The notes under the pieces were generated by a model. The model ran no database searches. It was not told where the DNA came from and saw only the letters and a list, made by a program, of their open reading frames with translations. The position numbers and the translations under genes were made by a program. This document shows positions 35,574 to 44,360 of a stretch of DNA of 64,000 nt, piece by piece. This DNA is from an uncultured Eubacterium sp. (GTDB taxonomy: Bacteria; Bacillota; Clostridia; Lachnospirales; Lachnospiraceae), in assembly GCA_934316845.1 (NCBI GenBank), contig CAKRDZ010000003.1, positions 45,777-109,776 of the forward strand, given 5' to 3'. How positions within the stretch are numbered: position 1 is the stretch's first letter; each line of letters begins with the position of its first letter.

Positions 35574-36679
35574 TAAAGCAGGCAGGATATCTGTTATTTG
35601 CGCTGTTTTTCCATTTGTTCCGGCTCTGCCCGGTAAAGGAAAAGAAAGTTTTTCTGGTAGCGACACATGACGCCGGACCGGACGGAAACATAGGGATCGT
35701 TTCCCGGCGGTTAAAAGAGGAAATGCCAGCGTATGAGCAGGTCTGGTTTACAAGAAACAATACGATCCGCAGACCGTTTGACTTTTTCATAAAAAAACCG
35801 TATCATCTTGCCACTTCCGCGTATGTTTTTTTGGACAATGAGTTTTTGCCGATGGCATATCTGCATTTTCCAAAAAATGTAAAAGTAATCCAGCTTTGGC
35901 ATGGGACAGGTACGATCAAACGATTTGGGCAGGATGTCAACACAGGAACATTAAAAAAACTGGAATATCGTGCCAATCAGAGGATTACGCATCTGATCGT
36001 GAATTCCGAAGCGGTAAAAACAGAGTATGCGAGTGCTTTCGCGGTAGATCCGGCCCGCATTTATGTGATCGGCAATCCGCGCACCGACAGGATGCTTGAC
36101 CACCAATACCTGACACGGAAAACAGAGCAGTTTTACCGGGATTATCCGGAGATGAAAGGAAAACACTGTATCTTATACGCACCGACATTCCGGGACGCGG
36201 AAGTCACAGACCCCAAGCTTCATCTGGATCTGCAGAAGACAGCGGACAGTCTGGCGGAAGACGAGGTATTCTTTATCCGGCTTCATCCGCACATTGCCTC
36301 CCATCTGAAGGAGACACTGGCGGGATGGCAGGAAAAAGGGATATACAATGTCTCGGAGTATCCGGAGATCGCGACACTTCTTGCCGCGGCGGACGTATTG
36401 ATCACGGACTATTCTTCAATCGTATTTGAATACTGTCTGCTGGAGCGGCCGATGCTTTTTTTTGCATATGATCTAAAAGAATTTGAGAAGACGGGAAGAA
36501 GTTTTTACCGCGATTACCGGTCCTTCGTACCCGGACAGGTGGTTGAGACAGAGGAAGAACTGCTCGCCTGTCTGAAAGAACGAAATTATACGAAAAAAGA
36601 ATCTTTTGTCAGAGAAAATTTTCCGCTTTTAGACGGAAATGCAACTTCTCGACTTTTTGCATTGATTTTTTCAGAATGA
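35570..36679 (+). CDS. CDP-glycerol glycerophosphotransferase family protein (TagB/TagF-like)
   Basis: The 369-residue product matches single-domain TagB-like enzymes in length. The glycerophosphotransferase motifs are visible: VIQLWHGTGTIKRFG (about residues 104-118), YAPTFRD, FFIRLHPH and ITDYSSIVFEYCLLERPMLF in part (about 277-296), then FYRDYR. It adds glycerol-3-phosphate units or a primer from CDP-glycerol at the cytoplasmic membrane face. The N-terminal hydrophobic segment may dip into the membrane. The start overlaps the tagD stop by four bases. A promoter for the downstream region lies within its last codons. Confidence 0.9.
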   Translation: MIKQAGYLLFALFFHLFRLCPVKEKKVFLVATHDAGPDGNIGIVSRRLKEEMPAYEQVWFTRNNTIRRPFDFFIKKPYHLATSAYVFLDNEFLPMAYLHFPKNVKVIQLWHGTGTIKRFGQDVNTGTLKKLEYRANQRITHLIVNSEAVKTEYASAFAVDPARIYVIGNPRTDRMLDHQYLTRKTEQFYRDYPEMKGKHCILYAPTFRDAEVTDPKLHLDLQKTADSLAEDEVFFIRLHPHIASHLKETLAGWQEKGIYNVSEYPEIATLLAAADVLITDYSSIVFEYCLLERPMLFFAYDLKEFEKTGRSFYRDYRSFVPGQVVETEEELLACLKERNYTKKESFVRENFPLLDGNATSRLFALIFSE

Positions 36680-36690
36680 TAGTATATAAT
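36662..36690 (+). promoter_or_regulatory. Promoter ahead of the long structured repeat and LCP gene
   Basis: TTGATT (36662-36667) and TATAAT (36685-36690) are separated by 17 bases. Transcription should start near 36697, just before the repeat at 36706. Confidence 0.65.
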
Positions 36691-36705
36691 AATTATGTTT
36701 TTGAT

Positions 36706-36890
36706 GTAACTATTCAGGTCTCACTCCCCATTCGCATTTCGAACACTTCGTGTTCTTTCTCGCCTTTGACAAGGCTAAAAATGCTCATATGGGGAGGGGA
36801 GCCCTGTTAGGTCCAATGTGCAAAAACAATGTCTTTTACGTGCAAGCACGACAATCCATTGTTGTTTGCACATCGGACCTGAATAGCTAC
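36706..36890. repeat. Structured interspersed repeat, long copy, in LCP gene leader
   Basis: Imperfect 15-base terminal inverted repeats (GTAACTATTCAGGTC at 36706 and GACCTGAATAGCTAC ending 36890) enclose two modules. Module 1 (36724-36796): closing stem CTCCCCAT/ATGGGGAG, hairpins GAACACTTCGTGTTC and GCCTT/AAGGC. Module 2 (36810-36879): a long stem from GGTCCAATGTGC and GTTTGCACATCGGACC with inner hairpin CGTGCAAGCACG. Core 36730-36799 matches the copy at 14390-14459 at 69 of 70 positions. It could be a MITE or a leader RNA. GGACC can pair with either module 2 or the terminal repeat. Confidence 0.8.
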
Positions 36891-36936
36891 TTTTAGACAA
36901 AAAAACACGAAATTGTAGATAAAATGGAGGTATATC

Positions 36937-38448
36937 GTGAAAACATTACTTAGCCGTAAACTGAGCATTGTCTTTCTGATCGTACAGTTTCTGATCAGCG
37001 CGGCATTGGTTGGCATTGCATTTTATGTTGGTTTTATTCCACTCAAATATATTGTGGCACTTATTGTTGCCTGTCTGTTTTTACTGGCATATGAGGTGTT
37101 TAGCCAGATGACAGATAAGACATACATTGTCGGGCGTGTACTGTGTGCTCTGATATGTTTTTTCTATATCGGCGGTGGATATTATTGTGTCAATACGTAT
37201 TCTGCCATTGATGAGATGGCAGGACAGCAGGTAAAAGTAGATGAGATTTCCTGTATTGTATTAAAAGACGATCCGGCACAGAGTATTTATGATACGAAAG
37301 ATTATACGTTTGGTATTCTTGCTACAAATGACCGTAAGAATACGGATAAAGCGCTTGCAGAAGTGCAGGCGGCGATCGGAAAAGAGCCGGCGAAGACCGA
37401 ATATCAGGATAATGACACCTTGATCGATGCCCTTTATGCAAAGGATGTTAATGCCATTATCATCAATGAGGCAAACCGCAGTCCGATCGAAGAGTACTAT
37501 AAGACATTTTCCGAGGATACCCGTGTACTGAACACACATAAAGTAGAAACGGTGATTCAGGAAGAACAAAAACTGGATGACATCACCAAGACTCCGTTTA
37601 ATGTATATCTGAGCGGTATTGATGTTTACGGAAGCATTAAGACGACAAGCCGAAGCGATGTAAATGTTATCGTGACGGTAAATCCAAATACAAAACAGAT
37701 CCTTTTGACTTCGACGCCACGTGACTATTATGTACCATTAACGGTGTCAAACGGAATCCCGGACAAACTTACCCATGCCGGAATTCATGGAGTAGACTGC
37801 TCCATTGGAACATTGGAGAAGCTGTACGGCATTAAGATTGACTACTATGTGCGCGTCAACTTTACGAGTGTACGTAAGATTGTAGATCTTCTTGGCGGCG
37901 TGAAAGTATATTCCGATTATGACTTTACTTCCGACTGGGGACCAAGTTTCAAAAAAGGTTATAATCAGGTAAATGGAAAACAGGCTTTGGCATTCTGCCG
38001 TGAACGACATCATTTTGCAAATGGTGATTATCAGCGAGGAAGAGATCACCAGCATATGATCGAAGCGATTTTGAATAAGGCAATGTCACCGGACATCCTG
38101 CCAAATTACGCAGATCTTTTGAAGACAGCTTCCAAAAATTTCCAGACGGACATGTCGACAAAAGAGATCACAGCACTTGCTAAAATGCAGTTAAATGACA
38201 TGTCACAGTGGACGATTAAATATGCCAATGCAGCCGGACAGGGTGCAAGCAAGACGACGTATTCCTATCAGTCAAGAAAATTGTATGTCTGCGTACCGGA
38301 TTACAATTCTGTAGCAAAGATTACAAAGAGAATCAATAAAGTGCTGGAGGCCACACCGGAGTCTGTGGAAAAAGAAAAAGCAGAAAATTCTTCCGAGGAA
38401 GATAAAAATACGGCGATGCCGGGTGACGAAGATAAGGCAATAAAGTAA
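36937..38448 (+). CDS. LytR-CpsA-Psr (LCP) family polymer ligase
   Basis: This 503-residue membrane protein is predicted to attach wall polymers to peptidoglycan. It starts at GTG 36937 after TGGAGG. Three N-terminal helices (about residues 8-85) precede an extracytoplasmic linker and the LCP domain (about 215-440). Conserved residues are present: DVNVIVTVNP, LLTSTPRDYYVPL with the Arg and Asp, KLTHAGIHG, and FCRERHHFANGDYQRGRDHQ with the catalytic Arg cluster. The C-terminus is a Glu/Lys/Asp-rich tail. Its leader holds the long structured repeat. It probably links the polymer exported by the TagGH-like transporter. Confidence 0.93.
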   Translation: MKTLLSRKLSIVFLIVQFLISAALVGIAFYVGFIPLKYIVALIVACLFLLAYEVFSQMTDKTYIVGRVLCALICFFYIGGGYYCVNTYSAIDEMAGQQVKVDEISCIVLKDDPAQSIYDTKDYTFGILATNDRKNTDKALAEVQAAIGKEPAKTEYQDNDTLIDALYAKDVNAIIINEANRSPIEEYYKTFSEDTRVLNTHKVETVIQEEQKLDDITKTPFNVYLSGIDVYGSIKTTSRSDVNVIVTVNPNTKQILLTSTPRDYYVPLTVSNGIPDKLTHAGIHGVDCSIGTLEKLYGIKIDYYVRVNFTSVRKIVDLLGGVKVYSDYDFTSDWGPSFKKGYNQVNGKQALAFCRERHHFANGDYQRGRDHQHMIEAILNKAMSPDILPNYADLLKTASKNFQTDMSTKEITALAKMQLNDMSQWTIKYANAAGQGASKTTYSYQSRKLYVCVPDYNSVAKITKRINKVLEATPESVEKEKAENSSEEDKNTAMPGDEDKAIK

Positions 38449-38476
38449 TATAGTAACATTTGTTATGTGATAAAAC

Positions 38477-38509
38477 AAAAGATTCCTCTGTATCCAGCAG
38501 GAGTCTTTT
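38477..38509 (+). terminator. Terminator after the LCP gene
   Basis: AAAAGATTCCTCTG pairs with CAGGAGTCTTTT, with a short T run, 28 bases past the stop codon. Confidence 0.65.
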
Positions 38510-38545
38510 GTTGCATTTGGATTCATTTGGAAAGGAAGCAGAGAG

Positions 38546-39781
38546 ATGAACGTACCATTTTCCCCACCGGATATTAGTGAAGAAGAGATTAAAGGAGTCG
38601 TAGATACGCTTCAGTCAGGCTGGATCACGACCGGGCCAAAAACAAAGGAATTTGAAAAACGCATTGCGGCGTACTGCGGCACAGAAGGAGCGGTCTGTCT
38701 GAATTCTGCGACGGCATGTATGGAAATGACGCTGCGGCTGTTTGGAATCGGACCGGGAGATGAAGTGATCACGACCGCCTATACATATACGGCGACGGCA
38801 AGTTCCATCTGTCATACCGGTGCAAAACCGGTGCTCGTCGATACCCGGAAAGATTCTCTGGAGATGGATTATGAACAGCTGGAGCAGGCCGTTACACCGG
38901 CGACGAAAGCCATTATGCCGGTTGATGTGGCTGGGGTATTGTGCGATTATTCGAAGATCTATGAGATCATAGAAAAGAAAAAGGCTTTGTATCAGCCATC
39001 GGAAAACCCATATCAAAAGGCTTTGGGAAGGATCCTTGTGCTGGCAGATAGTGCGCATGGCTTTGGGGCAGAAAAAGAGGGAAAACGAAGCGGCCAGTGG
39101 GCTGATTTTACGTCCTTTTCCTTTCATGCGGTAAAAAATCTGACGACAGCCGAAGGGGGGGCCGTGGTGTGGAAACCTCTGAAGGGCATTGATACGGCAG
39201 ACATTTACCGGGAATATATGCTGCTTTCCCTGCATGGACAGACAAAAGATGCGTTGTCAAAGACAAAGGCCGGTGCCTGGGAGTATGATATTTTATTTCC
39301 GGCATATAAATGTAATATGACGGATATCCAGGCGGCGATCGGACTGGCGCAGTTAGACCGCTATGAGGGACTTTTGAAGCGCCGTCAGGAGATCATCGCT
39401 GCTTACAATGCGGGAATGGATAAAATTGCAGAGGAAACCGGCATAAAACTGTATTATCTGCCACATAAGACAGAGACTGCGGTTTCAAGCGGACATCTGT
39501 ACCTTCTTCGCGTGGATGGAATCACGGCAGAGATGCGAAATGATATCATCCGGTATATGGGCGAAAAAGAAGTGGCTGCAAATGTGCATTATAAGCCGCT
39601 GCCACTGCTCACTGCCTATAAAAATATGGGATTTGCGATGGAAGACTATCCTTGTGCCTATGCGCAGTTTGTCAACGAGATCTCACTGCCGCTTCATACA
39701 AAACTGACAGACGAACAGATTGAGTATGTTATTGAGATTTTTAGAGAAGCATTGAATGTTGTGAAAGGACGGAACAAATAA
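38546..39781 (+). CDS. DegT/DnrJ/EryC1/StrS sugar aminotransferase
   Basis: This 411-residue PLP enzyme probably aminates a nucleotide-linked keto-sugar for the surface polymer. Motifs are the N-terminal PFSPPDISEEEIKGVVDTL, the substrate region GPKTKEFEK, LNSATACMEM, TYTATASSICHTGAKPVLVD in part, and the PLP Lys in SFHAVKNLTTAEGGAV (about residues 190-205). The length suits the family. It is followed one base after its stop by the priming sugar-phosphate transferase, which suggests that the aminated sugar may be the first sugar of the repeat unit. Confidence 0.92.
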   Translation: MNVPFSPPDISEEEIKGVVDTLQSGWITTGPKTKEFEKRIAAYCGTEGAVCLNSATACMEMTLRLFGIGPGDEVITTAYTYTATASSICHTGAKPVLVDTRKDSLEMDYEQLEQAVTPATKAIMPVDVAGVLCDYSKIYEIIEKKKALYQPSENPYQKALGRILVLADSAHGFGAEKEGKRSGQWADFTSFSFHAVKNLTTAEGGAVVWKPLKGIDTADIYREYMLLSLHGQTKDALSKTKAGAWEYDILFPAYKCNMTDIQAAIGLAQLDRYEGLLKRRQEIIAAYNAGMDKIAEETGIKLYYLPHKTETAVSSGHLYLLRVDGITAEMRNDIIRYMGEKEVAANVHYKPLPLLTAYKNMGFAMEDYPCAYAQFVNEISLPLHTKLTDEQIEYVIEIFREALNVVKGRNK

Positions 39782-39782
39782 C

Positions 39783-40460
39783 ATGAAATGGGAAAATCTT
39801 CCAGATTTTATGCAGACGGAAGAAGTGGAAGAATATTACAATATTTTACAGCACAGACGGGGAAGCCTTGTGGCAAAACGTGCCTTTGATATTGTTATGT
39901 CGTTAATCCTTCTGGTGGTTTTATGTCCGTTTATGCTCGTTATCGCCATCGCGGTAAAGGCCTCTTCGCCGGGAGAAGTGATCTTTCACCAGACACGTGT
40001 GACAACGTATGGAAAACGGTTTCAGATCTACAAATTCCGTACGATGGTTGCCGATGCGCCGCAAAAGGGAAGCCAGGTGACGGTCAGTGGCGACAGCAGG
40101 GTGACAGGAGTCGGGCGTTTTCTGCGGAAAGTCCGGCTGGATGAACTGCCTCAGCTGGTGAATATTTTAAAGGGCGAGATGTCCTTTGTGGGAACCCGTC
40201 CGGAAGTTGAAAAATATGTGGATGCGTACACGAAAGAGATGTATGCGACGTTACTTATGCCTGCCGGTGTGACGTCTCCGGCAAGTATTGAATATAAAGA
40301 TGAAGAAAGATTGTTGACGGGAGAAGAGAATCCGGATCAGGTCTATATCGAACAGATCCTGCCGGAGAAAATGAAATACAATTTTAGTTACATCCGTAGT
40401 TTTTCTTTTTGGAAAGATTTGGTAATTTTGTTTCAAACGGTGGCTGCGGTGCTTCGTTAA
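39783..40460 (+). CDS. Undecaprenyl-phosphate sugar-1-phosphate transferase
   Basis: The 225-residue enzyme has one membrane helix (about residues 33-57) and the monotopic catalytic domain of the PglC/WcaJ-type bacterial sugar transferases. Diagnostic stretches are KRAFDIVMS, FHQTRVTTYGKRFQIYKFRTM and RKVRLDELPQLVNILKGEMS, ending FVGTRPEV. It transfers a sugar phosphate to undecaprenyl phosphate and thereby starts the polymer repeat. In this cluster it takes the place that TagO holds in canonical teichoic acid pathways, pointing to a capsule-like or hybrid polymer. Confidence 0.93.
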   Translation: MKWENLPDFMQTEEVEEYYNILQHRRGSLVAKRAFDIVMSLILLVVLCPFMLVIAIAVKASSPGEVIFHQTRVTTYGKRFQIYKFRTMVADAPQKGSQVTVSGDSRVTGVGRFLRKVRLDELPQLVNILKGEMSFVGTRPEVEKYVDAYTKEMYATLLMPAGVTSPASIEYKDEERLLTGEENPDQVYIEQILPEKMKYNFSYIRSFSFWKDLVILFQTVAAVLR

Positions 40461-40480
40461 GAGGAATGGAGTGTGATGAA

Positions 40481-41923
40481 ATGAACTGGCTGCAGGATTT
40501 GTTTATCCATTTGCTGTCTCCGTGGATCCCGATTGTCCGGAAGGTTCAGCCAAAAGTGAGATATCGCGTTTTGACGGCTTGTTTTATGGCAGATCTGGTG
40601 CTTTTTTGCATCGTTCGTTATGTGTTGATGAAAGAGAGCTATTTTTATAATACCATTTGCGGCATCTTTTTGATGCTGGTGATCGCGATTTTTTCACTGG
40701 ATAAAAACCTGGAACGCAGAACCTGGCATAAGGGGCTTAGTGTTGCCTGGTTCGGAATGTGCCTTTTATTTACGATTTCCGATTTTCTGGTAAGTAAAAA
40801 GGCATGTGGACTGGGAATCATACTGGCATTTGTACTGCCCGGTGTATTTTTTGTATGGCAGAACAACAGCCGGAAAGATCTGTTGTGGAAAAGTTTAAAA
40901 GATGCAGTGAAAATAACGTTTTTATTGATGGCTGTTATCTCTTTTTTGTTCCGTCCTTTTTTTGAGGGGGGAAGATATGCAGGGATTTTTACGAATCCCA
41001 ATACGTTTGGACTGTATCTGTATGTTATATTTGCCATCTATATGTCAGACCTTGACTGGAATGTAGAGACGGGAAAGAAATTTCGCAAAGCATGGCCGAC
41101 GTATCTGCAGCTGGCACTTGTGCTGTTTTATATCTCCGTTTCGCAGGCGCGGACGGCAATGCTGGCAGTCATCGGAATCCTCATCTTATGGATCATACTC
41201 CGGATCTTTCGTGGAAAGGCAAGTCATAAGTGGAAGGAGACCATAAAGGGCATTGTCCTTCTGACTGTGATAACGGTAGTGTGTTATCCGGTATTCTTTG
41301 CCGGAGTGCGTCATTTACCGAATATTGTAGGACATCCGATCTTGTTTGAAGAAGATGTTCTGTACCTGTCCAACGGAGAAAAGATTGAGGGAATCGGAGA
41401 AAAAATGGTCGCTGAATCGGATGCGATCGAGAGTGTACAGATCCCTGAGATCAAAGAAAAAAAGGAATTTAAAGACAATAGCATCATTGGGCGTCTGATC
41501 GCAAGTCTGGATGGAAATTCCACGTTGAATAAGATATCCAATGGGCGGATCACCATTTATAAAGCATATTTGAAAAAATTGAACTGGAAGGGACATCGGA
41601 GAATTACGCTTACCGTAAACGGAAAAAAGGTGGCACACGCCCATAATAACTGGCTTCAGTTTGCCTATACGTATGGGGTGCCGGCAATGTTTTTGTATCT
41701 TATCATCACGATATTAAGCGTGATCCGGTCGATCCAGTTTTATTGGACAAATCGAAGGAGAAATGCGACCTATGCATTTTTAATCCCTGCGATCTGTGTG
41801 GGATTTGTGATCGCGACGATGACAGAGTGCCTGTTTTTGCCGTTTGAGGTATTTCCGGCCTTTATGTACTGGTTTGCATTTGGGGATCTTTTTGACAACA
41901 CTCTGGCAGAGACGGTGGAGTGA
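40481..41923 (+). CDS. O-antigen ligase/polymerase-like membrane protein
   Basis: The ATG at 40481 (MNWLQDLF) has GGAG about nine bases upstream; the frame extends into the preceding gene but without a start site. The 480-residue protein has about ten helices and the Wzy_C/O-antigen ligase pattern: GIFTNPNTFGLYLYV in mid-protein, VSQARTAMLAVIGI, and a large extracytoplasmic loop ending in AHAHNNWLQFAYTYGVPAM, where the His is the conserved family residue. It polymerises or transfers lipid-linked saccharides outside the membrane. Length and order in the cluster suggest a polymerase, but the ligase alternative cannot be excluded. Confidence 0.85.
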   Translation: MNWLQDLFIHLLSPWIPIVRKVQPKVRYRVLTACFMADLVLFCIVRYVLMKESYFYNTICGIFLMLVIAIFSLDKNLERRTWHKGLSVAWFGMCLLFTISDFLVSKKACGLGIILAFVLPGVFFVWQNNSRKDLLWKSLKDAVKITFLLMAVISFLFRPFFEGGRYAGIFTNPNTFGLYLYVIFAIYMSDLDWNVETGKKFRKAWPTYLQLALVLFYISVSQARTAMLAVIGILILWIILRIFRGKASHKWKETIKGIVLLTVITVVCYPVFFAGVRHLPNIVGHPILFEEDVLYLSNGEKIEGIGEKMVAESDAIESVQIPEIKEKKEFKDNSIIGRLIASLDGNSTLNKISNGRITIYKAYLKKLNWKGHRRITLTVNGKKVAHAHNNWLQFAYTYGVPAMFLYLIITILSVIRSIQFYWTNRRRNATYAFLIPAICVGFVIATMTECLFLPFEVFPAFMYWFAFGDLFDNTLAETVE

Positions 41924-41938
41924 TAGTTGGAGGTAATT

Positions 41939-44344
41939 ATGAATAAAAAAATCAGCGTCATTGTACCGGCGTACAATGTTGAAAAATATTTGAGACGATG
42001 TTTGGATTCTCTGGTGCATCAGACATATCCGAACATGGAAATTATTGTAATAAATGATGGGAGTACGGACGGAACAAAGGAAATTGTTGAAGAATTTGCC
42101 TGCCGGTATGAAGGAAAGGTATTTGCTTATAATCAGAAGAATGCGGGACAAGCCGCAGCAAGAAACAATGGGATTTCTTATGCAACAGGAGACTATATCG
42201 GCTTTGTGGATTCCGATGATTTTGTCAGTCCGAGAATGTATGAATATTTGATCCGGGAAGCCGAAGAAAAAGACTGTGACCTGGTTACGTGCGGTTACTA
42301 TGGCTGCGATGATGAAACGGGTGAGATTCAGGTTTATCAGGCGGGGTGCAAGGGAGAGTTTGACCGGAGTATTTTCGAAAATCCGGAGATCCTGCGCCTG
42401 AATGCACCGTATCCGTGGAATAAACTGTACCGGAAAGAATTGCTGGAACAGGCGGATTTTGCCTTTCCGGAGGGGATCATATTTGAAGATCTTGCCGCGG
42501 TGTATCCGCTCTTTTTGAGTGCCAAGAAAGTCGGCCGTGTTCATGAAAAACTGTATTATTATATCAAAGGGCGAAAAGGCGGGACAATGAGTACCTTTGA
42601 TCAAAGACATATGCAGATCCTGGATGCATTGAAAATCGTGGATGAGAAATTTACCGAAAAAGATGCATTTGAGAAATTTAAAGAAATTCTGCTATTTTTC
42701 CATATCCGCCACATACAGGCACGATTTGATGAAATGGAGAAAAAGAAGGATTTTTCGTTTGAAGAAGAATTCAGAGAACGCGCAGAAAAACTGTTAGATA
42801 CGTATTTTCCGGGATGGAAAGAGACAAAGTTGTACAAGGACAAAGAACTGTCTGTCCAGGAGGCAGAAGAGGGAGAAATCGAGGGAAAATCGGTCGATGA
42901 GCAGGAAAAAACGGGTAAAAGCACAGCGAAAAAGATTCGCAAAGCAGAACTGTTTGATCGTTTGATCCAGGAAAAACCGATTCGGAAAGGACAGATTCTG
43001 ATCGAGAGTTATCACGGCATTGACTGTATTGAGACCGGTTATTTTATCGCGAAAGCATTGGGAAAAAGCGGGAACTATAAAATCTATGTCGCAGCTGCGG
43101 ATGCCGTAAAAAAGGAACAGTTTATGCAGAAACTGGGGGATGGCATTACCGTTGTTGAGATCTCGGATCCGGTGTATGTAGAAATACTGGCAACGGCGGA
43201 AGTAGTTATGAATAATCAGTCATTTCCCAAATATTACAGGAAGCGCAAGGGACAAAAATTTGTTTTTATGGACTTTCTTCCGGTATGCTTTGGACAGGGA
43301 CGTTTTGCATCTTATCCGGTCAAAAATATGCAGGGGATCCAGTTTAGTCTGGCTCAGGCCGACGTGATCTTATTTCCGGAAGAAGAAAAGGAAATTTTTG
43401 GAAAATGTCTGGACGAATATAATATGCGGCAGGTCTGTGAAAAGAAGGGATATTTTGTTCCGGTCAGTAAACTGCCATTTCCGGTTGTACACTGCGGGAC
43501 GAAGGAAGAGTTTGTGACTGCATATCTGCCGTCTCCAAAGAATTTTCCGGGATTAAAGGACAGTAAAAACTTTTTGTTTCTGAGTGAGTTAAAGAAGCAG
43601 CTGCTTTTTCTGGACGCCAATCTCCGGGATAATGAAGTGCTTCTGGTACAGTATCCGCGTACGGTGCGCCGTTATCTGGTGGAAGAAGGATGGCAGCATA
43701 TCCGGTTTGCGGAAAGCGAATGTGAAGAAGGGGTAGATTCCAGTCAGATTCTTGCCGGATGTGATGCGGCTGTCGGGGAAGCAGAAAGTGCTCTTTTTAT
43801 GATGGAAGCCTTTGGAAAGCCGGTCTGCCGGTATTCCCTGCAGGATTGTGAACGGGACTGGACGCTTGGAAAAGCAGAGGACTGGAAGGAGAATCGCTGG
43901 GAAAAAAGAGATTCTTTAGAGGGAATCCTTGCCTGGATCCATACGCAGTCAGAGCAGCCTGTGTCAAGGACAGAAAATGAGCCGGATCCCGCGGAGTGGG
44001 ATCGATGTTTGGAAAAATTTGTAAAAAAAATACCTCGTAGAAAAAGCGGGTCTGTCCGCCGGAACTGGGTTTATGTACCACAGATGCACAATTTTCAAGA
44101 GTTTCAGAACTGGCTGCTGCGGGTTTCCGGAACGGAAAAGGACTGCATCTTTGCCGTGGACAGGGAGAAAATGTGCGACGGTTTTGCAGACTGGATCCGG
44201 GAATATTGTCCGGATATGTCTTATGTAATCATTCTTCGGAGCTTTGTGTTAAGCGAAAAGGAAGAGAAGAAAATCGGGTGGAAATTAACAACAAAAGCAA
44301 AGTTGCGTGAAGCGAGAGATCGGGAACGGTACTTGGGACGATAG
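41939..44344 (+). CDS. Family 2 glycosyltransferase with large TagF-like C-terminal region
   Basis: The start at ATG 41939 follows GGAGG; an in-frame TTG lies four codons earlier. The product is 801 residues. Residues 1-230 form a GT2 (GT-A) domain: ISVIVPAYNVEKYLRRCLDS, VINDGSTDGT, FVDSDDFVS (DxD-type) and EDLAAVYPLF. A basic/acidic linker with a coiled-coil character (about 280-340) follows. The rest (about 345-800) resembles glycerophosphotransferase domains in outline (GQILIESYHGIDCIETGYF, VVMNNQSFPKYYRKRKGQKF) but the WHGT motif is replaced (KFVFMDFLPVCFGQ). It likely builds the wall polymer at the cytoplasmic face; the C-terminal half may be a non-catalytic binding part. Confidence 0.82.
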   Translation: MNKKISVIVPAYNVEKYLRRCLDSLVHQTYPNMEIIVINDGSTDGTKEIVEEFACRYEGKVFAYNQKNAGQAAARNNGISYATGDYIGFVDSDDFVSPRMYEYLIREAEEKDCDLVTCGYYGCDDETGEIQVYQAGCKGEFDRSIFENPEILRLNAPYPWNKLYRKELLEQADFAFPEGIIFEDLAAVYPLFLSAKKVGRVHEKLYYYIKGRKGGTMSTFDQRHMQILDALKIVDEKFTEKDAFEKFKEILLFFHIRHIQARFDEMEKKKDFSFEEEFRERAEKLLDTYFPGWKETKLYKDKELSVQEAEEGEIEGKSVDEQEKTGKSTAKKIRKAELFDRLIQEKPIRKGQILIESYHGIDCIETGYFIAKALGKSGNYKIYVAAADAVKKEQFMQKLGDGITVVEISDPVYVEILATAEVVMNNQSFPKYYRKRKGQKFVFMDFLPVCFGQGRFASYPVKNMQGIQFSLAQADVILFPEEEKEIFGKCLDEYNMRQVCEKKGYFVPVSKLPFPVVHCGTKEEFVTAYLPSPKNFPGLKDSKNFLFLSELKKQLLFLDANLRDNEVLLVQYPRTVRRYLVEEGWQHIRFAESECEEGVDSSQILAGCDAAVGEAESALFMMEAFGKPVCRYSLQDCERDWTLGKAEDWKENRWEKRDSLEGILAWIHTQSEQPVSRTENEPDPAEWDRCLEKFVKKIPRRKSGSVRRNWVYVPQMHNFQEFQNWLLRVSGTEKDCIFAVDREKMCDGFADWIREYCPDMSYVIILRSFVLSEKEEKKIGWKLTTKAKLREARDRERYLGR

Positions 44345-44360
44345 AAGAAAGGAGACCAAA

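Noticed and set aside
41780..42610. A 276-codon minus-strand open frame
   Set aside because: It crosses two well-supported plus-strand genes; the translation is basic and Cys/Ile/Phe-rich without any recognisable motif.
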